Under the pieces are notes generated by a model that was not told the origin of the DNA, made no database searches, and saw only the letters and a list, made by a program, of their open reading frames with translations. The position numbers were made by a program, and so were the translations under genes. Below are positions 6,680 to 12,069 of a stretch of DNA of 16,188 nt, piece after piece. Source of the stretch: Candidatus Omnitrophota bacterium (lineage in GTDB: Bacteria > Omnitrophota > Gorgyraeia > Zapsychrales > Fredricksoniimonadaceae); assembly GCA_023247575.1 (NCBI GenBank), contig JAHFGE010000020.1, forward strand, positions 1 to 16,188. Reading direction: 5' to 3'. Position 1 is the first letter of the stretch. Each line of letters opens with the position of its first letter.

Positions 6680-8030
6680 GAAGCCCTGTGCCATTAGTTT
6701 AGCTCTGGTTTTTTGTTTATCAGCACTATTCTGGATACCCCATCGGCCTGTTTATGCTAATGAAGGGCAAAAAGAACAAAGCAAAAATCCCAAAGAGAAG
6801 GAGGATTTATACTCCAAGGTGGAATTGTTTAGCTATGCCTTGACGACCATCCAGTCGGAATACGTGGATGAAAAAACACCCACCGATTTAATCTACGGGT
6901 CGCTGAAAGGCATGCTTTCGTCCCTTGATCCGCATAGCCAGTTTTTACCGCCGGATGACTATAAGGATTTAAAGACAGAAACGCAGGGGAAATTTGGCGG
7001 GTTAGGAGTTGAAATTACCATCAAGGATGGATTGCTGACGATCATTACTCCTATTGAAGATACTCCTGCTTGGAAAGTAGGGGTTAAGGCCGGGGATCGC
7101 ATTGTCAAAATCGAGAAAGAATTGACTCGCGATATGACTTTGGATGATGCTGTCAAGAGGCTAAGAGGTAATCCTGGCACAGTCATCCACATTACCATCC
7201 TGCGTGAAAAGGAAGGTGTCGTTAAAGATTTTACTATTACCCGAGAACTTATTCATGTGCAGGATGTCAAAGAACCACACATGATGGACGATCATATTGG
7301 TTATATACGTCTGACGGAATTCAGGGAAGACACTTATAAACAGTTTCATACAGCGTTGGAAAAACTTAAAAAGGAAGGAGTTGATAGTTTGATTGTGGAT
7401 TTGCGCAATAACCCCGGCGGCCTTTTGAACGTGGCCATTAAAATTACTCAAGATTTTCTGCTGGCAGGAGAAACCATTGTTTCCACCAAAGGAAGGCATC
7501 CTACTAATGATACGGTGGCTAAATCGACTAATACCAAGGGAGAATTTTTAACTTGGCCTATGGTGGTGCTGATCAATGAAGGGAGTGCTTCAGCTAGTGA
7601 AATTTTGGCTGGTGCCCTTAAGGATAATAAACGGGCGGTTATCGTAGGAATAAAATCTTTTGGGAAAGGGTCAGTACAGTCGGTGATTCCTTTGCCTGAT
7701 GGGTCTGGTTTGCGTTTGACCACGGCCAAATATTTTACTCCTTCAGGGGTTTGTATTCATGGCATTGGAATTACGCCGGATGTGGTTGTAGAGCCTGGGG
7801 CTCTTAAAGAAGAAGAGAGTGACAAAGATAAGGATAAAAAAGATAAAAAGAACATTGAACAAATTTTTGAAAACATAGAAAATCAAAATAAGAAACAGCC
7901 AGAAAATCTGACCGAAGAGAAAAAGAAAGAATTGCAGCAGAAAAAGAAGGATGAGCAGGATAACCAACTGCAGGTAGCCGTTGATATCATCAAAGGGATT
8001 AAAATTTACCGCGGCTTTAATCACCATTAA
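6672..8030 (+). CDS. ctpA: S41 family carboxy-terminal processing protease (CtpA-like)
   Basis: 452 residues. A signal peptide (about residues 1-29, cut after VYA) sends it to the periplasm. A PDZ domain spans about 107-185 (GGLGVEITIKDGLLTIITPIEDTPAWKVGVKAGDRI is its start). The S41 core carries the catalytic Ser/Lys dyad S307 (NEGSASASEILAGAL) and K332 (FGKGSVQ) with the helper Q336, spaced 25 and 4 as in the family. Such proteases trim or degrade periplasmic proteins, often peptidoglycan hydrolases or their regulators. The tail (about 377-436) is an unusual run of Lys and Glu, likely a charged helix. The start at 6672 lies inside the gatB end with a perfect AAGGAGG seven bases upstream. 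The next gene is a divergent deacetylase, a frequent partner of S41 proteases. Confidence 0.93.
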   Translation: MPKKPCAISLALVFCLSALFWIPHRPVYANEGQKEQSKNPKEKEDLYSKVELFSYALTTIQSEYVDEKTPTDLIYGSLKGMLSSLDPHSQFLPPDDYKDLKTETQGKFGGLGVEITIKDGLLTIITPIEDTPAWKVGVKAGDRIVKIEKELTRDMTLDDAVKRLRGNPGTVIHITILREKEGVVKDFTITRELIHVQDVKEPHMMDDHIGYIRLTEFREDTYKQFHTALEKLKKEGVDSLIVDLRNNPGGLLNVAIKITQDFLLAGETIVSTKGRHPTNDTVAKSTNTKGEFLTWPMVVLINEGSASASEILAGALKDNKRAVIVGIKSFGKGSVQSVIPLPDGSGLRLTTAKYFTPSGVCIHGIGITPDVVVEPGALKEEESDKDKDKKDKKNIEQIFENIENQNKKQPENLTEEKKKELQQKKKDEQDNQLQVAVDIIKGIKIYRGFNHH

Positions 8031-8038
8031 CTCCCTCT

Positions 8039-8911
8039 ATGGTTAAAAAAGGCAAGAGTAAAATTTTCGCCAGCGATAAGAAAAATATTAAGACGACGCT
8101 AGTCGTTTTATTAGGCGCGGCTTTGATAGGGGGAATATTTTTATTTTTCCATAGAGAAAAAGAAATTAAACCTAAAACAGCTGTTCATGGGGCGGTGCCT
8201 AAAAAAACATTTACCCAAAGGCTTCCTGCAGGATCCGGAAGCAAAATTGCTTTTATCTTCGATGACTGGGGTTATAACACGCGTAACTGCCGCTACTTAA
8301 AGGAAATCAAGACGCCGCTAGCGGTGTCCATCTTGCCTGATCTGCCTCACTCCACTGACATCATGAAATGCGCTGCTATTCATAACAAGGATATCATGCT
8401 GCATTTGCCCATGGAGCCGTATCATAATAATGACCTTTACCCCGATGGTTATTTGATTACCACCAAGATGTCTGTGACCCAAGTGGAGAAACGCCTTGAG
8501 GAGATCTTTAAAAAGATGCCTTTGATTATGGGGGTGAATAACCATATGGGATCCAAAGCTACCGAAGACGAAGCTTTAATGACGATTGTTTTTAAGAAAA
8601 TCCGTAGGAAAGGTTTATTTTTCGTTGATAGCATGACGGCTCCGCATCATTCGGTTTGTAGCGAATTGGCTGAACAGATGAGGATTCCCTTTGCCAAGCG
8701 GGATATATTTCTGGATAACATTAATACCCGAGAGGCCATTGAAAAACAAATAGTGGTTCTTGCCCGAATAGCCCGGCGTCAAGGCTATGCGATTGCCATT
8801 GGCCATGACCGCCAATTGACGTTGCAGATCATGCAAGAAGAAATCCCCATCCTGCAAGAACAGGGTTTTGCCATTGTCCATGTCAAAGATCTTTTGCGCA
8901 ACCAACGATGA
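8039..8911 (+). CDS. Divergent polysaccharide deacetylase family protein (YibQ-like)
   Basis: 290 residues. One N-terminal membrane segment (about 18-37, TTLVVLLGAALIGGIFLFF) follows a basic start, so the domain faces the periplasm as an anchored or secreted protein. The rest matches the divergent polysaccharide deacetylase family (YibQ type): KIAFIFDDWGYN with D75-D76 in the NodB-like position, AVSILPDLPHS, IMLHLPMEP (119-127), GVNNHMGSKAT (165-175), GLFFVDSMTAPHHS and the final AIAIGHDRQLTLQIMQEEIPILQEQGFAIVHVKDLL. Its substrate in bacteria is not settled; a role in cell-wall remodelling with the adjacent S41 protease is inferred from frequent neighbourhood. It begins eight bases after the ctpA stop with no clear Shine-Dalgarno. 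Confidence 0.88.
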   Translation: MVKKGKSKIFASDKKNIKTTLVVLLGAALIGGIFLFFHREKEIKPKTAVHGAVPKKTFTQRLPAGSGSKIAFIFDDWGYNTRNCRYLKEIKTPLAVSILPDLPHSTDIMKCAAIHNKDIMLHLPMEPYHNNDLYPDGYLITTKMSVTQVEKRLEEIFKKMPLIMGVNNHMGSKATEDEALMTIVFKKIRRKGLFFVDSMTAPHHSVCSELAEQMRIPFAKRDIFLDNINTREAIEKQIVVLARIARRQGYAIAIGHDRQLTLQIMQEEIPILQEQGFAIVHVKDLLRNQR

Positions 8912-8963
8912 ACCCAAGCCTTCGGCGGGGTTCATCCCCGCTAGTTCCGAAGGAACGTAGCGG
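8909..8963. repeat. Two tandem hairpins between the deacetylase gene and tsaD
   Basis: TGAACCC (8909-8915) pairs with GGGTTCA (8928-8934), with a small GCC-TTC-GGC hairpin in its loop (8918-8926). It starts on the stop codon of the deacetylase gene. The second hairpin pairs CCGCTA plus GTTCC (8938-8948) with GGAAC plus TAGCGG (8952-8963) around a GAA loop, 11 pairs with one bulged G. No T-run follows, so a factor-independent terminator is not clear. They look like intergenic palindromic repeats. Confidence 0.6.
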
Positions 8964-8984
8964 AATTAGAAAGAATTAGCTAGG

Positions 8985-9944
8985 ATGAACATTTTAGGCA
9001 TTGAAACTTCTTGTGATGAAACCGCTGCTGCTGTGGTCAGCGATGGTGTACGGGTACGGTCCCATGTGGTGGCCACCAGTCTTAAAGAGCATGCCTGTTT
9101 TGGCGGTATTATTCCCGAAATTGCCTCTCGACGACAAATTGAGTCGATTTATCTTGTTGTCAGCCGGGCTTTGAGGGAAGCCAAAATGACCTGGGGTCCT
9201 ATCGGTGCTATAGCTGTCACGACCAAACCTGGGCTGATTGGTTCTTTATTGGTAGGAGTTGCTTTTGCCAGGGCTTTGGCTTATGCGACCGGTAAACCAT
9301 TAGTGGAAGTGGACCATATCCAGGCGCATTGGTACGCTTGTTTTTTACGGAAAGCCGATGACAAAAGCCCATTACCTCAGTTGCCGGCGGTGGGTTTAGT
9401 TGTCTCCGGTGGGCACACGAGTTTGTTTGATATTAAGGATTTTAATCGGGTTAAATTGTTGGGACAAACCCGCGATGATGCCGCGGGAGAGTCTTTTGAT
9501 AAAGTTGCCCGTCTTTTGAATTTGGGTTATCCTGGTGGGCCCGCCATTGATCGTCTAGCCAAAGAGGGCGTTAACCAACAGATTCGGTTCCCGCGGGCTC
9601 AATTAGAAAATAGTTATGATTTTAGTTTTAGCGGCCTTAAAACCGCCGTGTTGTATTATACGCGCCAACATAAAAATTTTTCTGTTCCCCAAGTCGCCTA
9701 TGCTTTTCAAGATAGCGTGATTTCTGTTTTGACCGCTAAAGCCATACAAGCTTGCCAGCGAAAAAAAGCCAAAAGCCTGCTGGTTGGCGGCGGGGTGGCA
9801 GCCAATTCCGCTTTGCGTTTGTCTTTGCAGCAGGCTGCCAGGCGCCATCATATAAGCCTGCATCTTCCATCTATGGACTTTTGCCTGGACAATGCCACGA
9901 TGATTGCAGGCTTAGGGTATTGGTTCGACGTTGCTCACCATTGA
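8985..9944 (+). CDS. tsaD: tRNA N6-adenosine threonylcarbamoyltransferase TsaD, shortened C-terminus
   Basis: 319 residues. TsaD transfers threonylcarbamoyl from TC-AMP to A37 of tRNAs that read ANN codons. The ASKHA fold motifs are present: NILGIETSCDETAAAVV (2-18), the metal-binding HIQAH (H111, H115), VVSGGHTSL (139-147), GESFDKVARLLNLGYPGGPAID, SFSGLKTAV, LLVGGGVAANSALR and the third metal ligand D302 in LDNATMIA. E. coli TsaD (337 residues) continues about 30 residues past this motif, with a conserved tail ending near RPRWPL. Here only about 12 residues follow, and the last six plus the stop region lie in the left arm of a 140-bp inverted-repeat element. The core active site is intact, so activity is likely kept. 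The Shine-Dalgarno is weak. Confidence 0.94.
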   Translation: MNILGIETSCDETAAAVVSDGVRVRSHVVATSLKEHACFGGIIPEIASRRQIESIYLVVSRALREAKMTWGPIGAIAVTTKPGLIGSLLVGVAFARALAYATGKPLVEVDHIQAHWYACFLRKADDKSPLPQLPAVGLVVSGGHTSLFDIKDFNRVKLLGQTRDDAAGESFDKVARLLNLGYPGGPAIDRLAKEGVNQQIRFPRAQLENSYDFSFSGLKTAVLYYTRQHKNFSVPQVAYAFQDSVISVLTAKAIQACQRKKAKSLLVGGGVAANSALRLSLQQAARRHHISLHLPSMDFCLDNATMIAGLGYWFDVAHH

Positions 9945-10060
9945 AATCCTGAGCAATCCTGTCAATAGACAGGATTGTCGAAGGACGATTGACGAAAGAC
10001 AGGTAATTTGTTATATATAATGTAGAGATAAGGCAACTTGTGGTGAGCGTAGTCGAACCA
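9921..10060. mobile_element. 140-bp MITE-like element with 20-bp terminal inverted repeats
   Basis: The left arm TGGTTCGACGTTGCTCACCA (9921-9940) is matched by the reverse complement of 10041-10060 at 17 of 20 positions; the three mismatches are consecutive in the middle. The interior contains a perfect 9-pair hairpin (9955-9963 with 9968-9976, loop AATA) set inside a diverged copy of the same arm motif, and an AT-rich stretch with a possible promoter. The element overlaps the tsaD 3' end. No target duplication or transposase is visible, so mobility is inferred. Confidence 0.6.
9989..10021 (+). promoter_or_regulatory. Possible promoter for the bactofilin operon, inside the repeat element
   Basis: TTGACG at 9989-9994 lies upstream of overlapping TATATA (10014-10019, spacer 19) and TATAAT (10016-10021, spacer 21). 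Spacing is longer than ideal. The start would be near 10028, giving a leader of about 65 bases before the bactofilin gene. The leader would include the right arm of the element and a GTAGAGA/TCTCTAC pair (10022-10028 with 10068-10074). Confidence 0.4.
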
Positions 10061-10094
10061 TGCTGCGTCTCTACTTACAAAAAAAGGGGGGCAT

Positions 10095-10616
10095 ATGGCT
10101 TTTCATCGTAAAGAAACCAAAGAAACTCCTGAAGAAAAAGTCATTGAAATCAATGCTCAGATGGACGGTTCCCTGGCATTCAAGGATCCGGTCAATTTAA
10201 AAATCAATGGGCATTTTTCAGGCAAATTAGACACTAAAGGCACTTTAACCGTCGGTGCCAGCGCCTGTGTGGATGCGCATGTTCAAGGGGAAAACGTCAT
10301 TATTGCTGGCAAGGTCAAAGGGAATGTGACCGCCAAGAAAATGCTGGTCTTGATGCCCACGGCGGTTTTGGCCGGCGACATCTGTACTCCAAAACTCAAC
10401 ATTGTCGAAGGCGCTGTGTTCCAGGGCCATTGCCGGATGCTGGAGGAATTTATGAATGTGGATGATCTGGCCCAATATTTGGAAATTGATATAACGGCTA
10501 TCGAAGAGTTGGCAGCCACAGGAAAAATTCCGGCGCTTAAAGAAGAACAGAGTTGGAAATTTGAACGTAGCAAGATCGAGCAGTGGGCAGCTGCGGGCAG
10601 GGTCAAAACAGCATGA
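10095..10616 (+). CDS. Bactofilin fused to a C-terminal excisionase-type helix-turn-helix
   Basis: 173 residues. Residues about 15-115 form a bactofilin (polymer-forming cytoskeletal) domain: EINAQMDGSLAFKDPVNLKING, HFSGKLDTKGTLTVGASACVDAHVQGENVIIAGKVKGNVTA and LAGDICTPKLNIVEGAVFQGHCRM show the short-strand beta-helix spacing with GxxxG-like turns. Residues about 120-168 are a separate domain, MNVDDLAQYLEIDITAIEEL then GKIPALKEEQSWKFERSKIEQWAA, with the layout of HTH_17/MerR-like excisionase domains: helix, turn, helix, then a Lys/Trp-rich wing. Bactofilins normally polymerise at the inner membrane and end soon after the beta-helix, so the fusion is notable. The start has a strong G-run Shine-Dalgarno (10085-10090). 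The stop overlaps the next gene by ATGA. Confidence 0.88.
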   Translation: MAFHRKETKETPEEKVIEINAQMDGSLAFKDPVNLKINGHFSGKLDTKGTLTVGASACVDAHVQGENVIIAGKVKGNVTAKKMLVLMPTAVLAGDICTPKLNIVEGAVFQGHCRMLEEFMNVDDLAQYLEIDITAIEELAATGKIPALKEEQSWKFERSKIEQWAAAGRVKTA

Positions 10617-10912
10617 ACGGACAATTTATTAGTGTGCGAGAAACGGCACAGATTTTAGGCATCTCCGAGAAAAAGGTGACGGACTTGATTGAGGCTGGAC
10701 AACTTCAGGCCTACCGGATTGCGGATCAGTTTTTACGTCTGAAGCGCAGTGAAATCATGCAAATCCGCGCCAGCGGCGAAATCCCAAGCGAAAATGTCCA
10801 GCACGCCTATACTTTCATTGAAAGAGTTAGAGATTTCTTTTACTTTAATGATTTCTACCTTGTTTCCTCCTTGATCATTTTAGGTTTGTTGTATATTATT
10901 TTCTTTATTTAG
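10613..10912 (+). CDS. Small tail-anchored protein with an excisionase-type helix-turn-helix
   Basis: 99 residues from ATG 10613, which overlaps the bactofilin stop (ATGA). An upstream in-frame start would overlap the bactofilin needlessly. Residues about 5-52 form an HTH_17-like domain: FISVRETAQILGISEKKVTDLIEAGQLQAYRIADQFLRLKRSEIMQ, with the order helix, turn, recognition helix, wing, and a closing helix. An acidic linker follows, and residues about 82-99 (YLVSSLIILGLLYIIFFI) are a very hydrophobic membrane segment at the extreme C-terminus. The DNA-binding-like domain would therefore face the cytoplasm on a tail anchor. Its HTH resembles the one fused to the upstream bactofilin, which suggests the two proteins act on the same ligand or site. 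The precise function is unknown. Confidence 0.8.
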   Translation: MNGQFISVRETAQILGISEKKVTDLIEAGQLQAYRIADQFLRLKRSEIMQIRASGEIPSENVQHAYTFIERVRDFFYFNDFYLVSSLIILGLLYIIFFI

Positions 10913-10950
10913 ATTTTTAAAAATCGTAAAATTATTTTTTTCTGAAAGTA

Positions 10951-10987
10951 AGGCGGCCGCCATTCCGTATAACGGAATGGCGAGCCT
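10951..10987. repeat. Strong hairpin upstream of the tRNA gene
   Basis: CGCCATTCCGT (10958-10968) pairs perfectly with ACGGAATGGCG (10972-10982) around an ATA loop, 11 pairs. An outer AGGC/GCCT pair (10951-10954 with 10984-10987) extends the stem past a small internal loop. No T-run follows. It may end transcription from the bactofilin operon in a factor-dependent way, or be a dispersed palindrome. Confidence 0.55.
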
Positions 10988-11016
10988 CGCCAAAATTTTC
11001 GGAGAAAATTTTGGCG
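10988..11016. repeat. 13-pair palindrome running into the 5' end of the tRNA
   Basis: CGCCAAAATTTTC (10988-11000) pairs perfectly with GAAAATTTTGGCG (11004-11016) around a GGA loop. The pairing can extend outward with one G-T pair (10985-10987 with 11017-11019). The right arm includes the first bases of the tRNA (GGCG at 11013-11016), so the leader can pair with the 5' strand of the acceptor stem. Confidence 0.7.
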
Positions 11017-11089
11017 GGGTAGCTCAGTCTGATAGAGCAATCGGTTCATACCCGACAGGTCGGTGGTTTAAATCCACTCCCCGCCACCA
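11013..11089 (+). tRNA. tRNA-Met (CAU), probably elongator
   Basis: 77 bases fold as a cloverleaf: acceptor GGCGGGG with CCCCGCC, then ACCA encoded in the gene; D stem GCTC/GAGC; anticodon stem with loop TTCATAC (anticodon CAU); variable loop AGGTC; T stem GGTGG/CCACT with a G-T closing pair and loop TTTAAAT. The first pair is G-C, so it is not an initiator tRNA. The TTCATAC loop and GGCGG acceptor favour elongator Met, but the lysidine-modified Ile tRNA also has CAU. Oddities are A19 with U56 in place of G19-C56, and an A-C mismatch at 27-43. A TTTTTA run follows the CCA. Confidence 0.9.
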
Positions 11090-11142
11090 TTTTTACCCTC
11101 CTTAAAAATTTTGATATACATTCTCCATAACAGCGGCAATAG

Positions 11143-11151
11143 TGTTAAAAT
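11143..11151 (+). promoter_or_regulatory. Possible extended -10 promoter for the START-domain gene
   Basis: TAAAAT (11146-11151) is preceded by TG plus one base. The -35 region at normal spacing is poor (near 11123). Transcription would start about 20 bases before the ATG at 11179. Confidence 0.35.
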
Positions 11152-11178
11152 AACAGCCAAATAAAATAGAAAGAGTTT

Positions 11179-11796
11179 ATGAGATTTTTAACGGCCGTTT
11201 TTTTAGCGAGTCTGGTTTTTTCTTTTTATCCTCAAAAAACCTATGCAGTGGAGTATCCCTGGCAGCTAAAGAGAGACAGGGAAGGGATTGTTGTTTATAC
11301 CCGCAAAGTCAGCGGCTCTTCCATTCTCGAGTATAAAGCAACGGTTACGGTCCATGCGCCCATAGAAAAGGTTATTGCTTTGTTTGAGGATGACCAAAAG
11401 CTGCCCCAATGGTATTATCAATGTGTCAAATTTGAGCGCTTGCAGGACGAAGGTCCAGGTCAGAAAATATTTTACTTTGTGATCCATCTCCCTTGGCCTG
11501 TTTCAGAGCGTGATTCGATTTTTCGAAGAGTTAAGTTCTCGGATGCTCATGGAGTGGTCAGTTACACGCTTTCGGCTTTGCCGGAGAAACTTCCATTTCA
11601 AAAGGGGAAGATTCGAGTACTTTATTTGAAGTCGTTATGGCGCTTTACTCCATTGGCGGATGGGCGGACTGAAATTTACTTTCAGCAACATAGCGATCCT
11701 GGCGGCGTTATCCCTGCTTTTATCATCAATCAGCTGGTCGTAGACATTCCGTTTTATAGTCTTAAAAATTTTCGTCAATTACTTAGGAAAAAATAA
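11179..11796 (+). CDS. Secreted START-domain protein
   Basis: 205 residues. A signal peptide (about 1-23, FLTAVFLASLVFSF, cut after TYA) directs it out of the cytoplasm. The remainder resembles a bacterial START/SRPBCC domain: WQLKRDREGIVVYTRKVSGSSILEYKATVTVHAPIEKVIALFEDDQKLPQWY opens the helix-grip fold, and later HLPWPVSERDSIF, WRFTPLADGRTEIYFQQHSDPGGVIPAFIINQLVVDIPFYSLKNFRQLL matches the ending with a long C-terminal helix. START domains bind lipids or other hydrophobic ligands in a cavity; the ligand here is unknown. It sits after the tRNA, 21 bases before a small lipoprotein gene, with which it may be co-transcribed. Confidence 0.82.
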   Translation: MRFLTAVFLASLVFSFYPQKTYAVEYPWQLKRDREGIVVYTRKVSGSSILEYKATVTVHAPIEKVIALFEDDQKLPQWYYQCVKFERLQDEGPGQKIFYFVIHLPWPVSERDSIFRRVKFSDAHGVVSYTLSALPEKLPFQKGKIRVLYLKSLWRFTPLADGRTEIYFQQHSDPGGVIPAFIINQLVVDIPFYSLKNFRQLLRKK

Positions 11797-11817
11797 AGGA
11801 GCAAGCTAAACTATTCT

Positions 11818-11970
11818 ATGTTGAAAACAATTTTCAAATTGACTTTGATGTGTACTTTATTATTTTTCACATCAGGCTGTGATACGCTGGGCAATACATT
11901 AGGGCTTGTGGTCGGCACGGCACTTAGCGCTGGGGCCGGTTACGGCATATACAAGGCCGTACACCATTAA
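11818..11970 (+). CDS. Small lipoprotein, 50 residues
   Basis: ATG at 11818 opens a 50-residue frame. A short basic start (MLKTIFK) leads to a hydrophobic stretch (LTLMCTLLFF) and a lipobox-like TSGC, with the lipidated Cys at residue 21 followed by Asp. The mature part is about 30 residues, rich in Gly and Ala (GLVVGTALSAGAGYGIYKAV), with small-residue spacing resembling a glycine-zipper membrane segment, and ends HH. The AAGGAG upstream (11796-11801) is 16 bases from the ATG, farther than usual. Asp after the lipidated Cys would favour inner-membrane retention by the rule known from enterobacteria. It resembles small entericidin-like or glycine-zipper lipoproteins, but I do not recognise a family. 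Confidence 0.6.
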   Translation: MLKTIFKLTLMCTLLFFTSGCDTLGNTLGLVVGTALSAGAGYGIYKAVHH

Positions 11971-12032
11971 GGGATATTATTGGCTAGCTTCTCTGCAAAT
12001 CCATAAACACTGAAAGCATCCTTAATTTTTCT

Positions 12033-12060
12033 TTGTACTCCTCAAAGATTCTTGTAGAAT
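12033..12060 (+). promoter_or_regulatory. Possible promoter for the glycosyltransferase gene
   Basis: TTGTAC (12033-12038), 16-base spacer, TAGAAT (12055-12060). The expected start lies only a few bases before the ATG at 12070, so the transcript would be nearly leaderless; no Shine-Dalgarno is present. Confidence 0.4.
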
Positions 12061-12069
12061 GTCCACCTT

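Noticed and set aside
7743..8027. Reverse-strand frame with a very hydrophobic, membrane-like translation
   Set aside because: It is the antisense of the Lys/Glu-rich tail of the S41 protease; AAA/GAA codons read backwards give Phe and Leu. It has no independent support.
10913..10987. The hairpin after the HTH gene as an intrinsic terminator
   Set aside because: The stem is strong, but the T-run lies before it, not after it.
1622..11016. The clustered palindromes as a CRISPR array
   Set aside because: The palindromes differ in sequence, are irregularly spaced and lie partly inside genes; there are no uniform direct repeats, spacers or cas genes.
11013..11089. Assignment of the CAU tRNA as the TilS substrate tRNA(Ile)
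   Set aside because: The acceptor start and TTCATAC anticodon loop look more like elongator tRNA-Met. I cannot exclude Ile, but proximity to tilS is not evidence.
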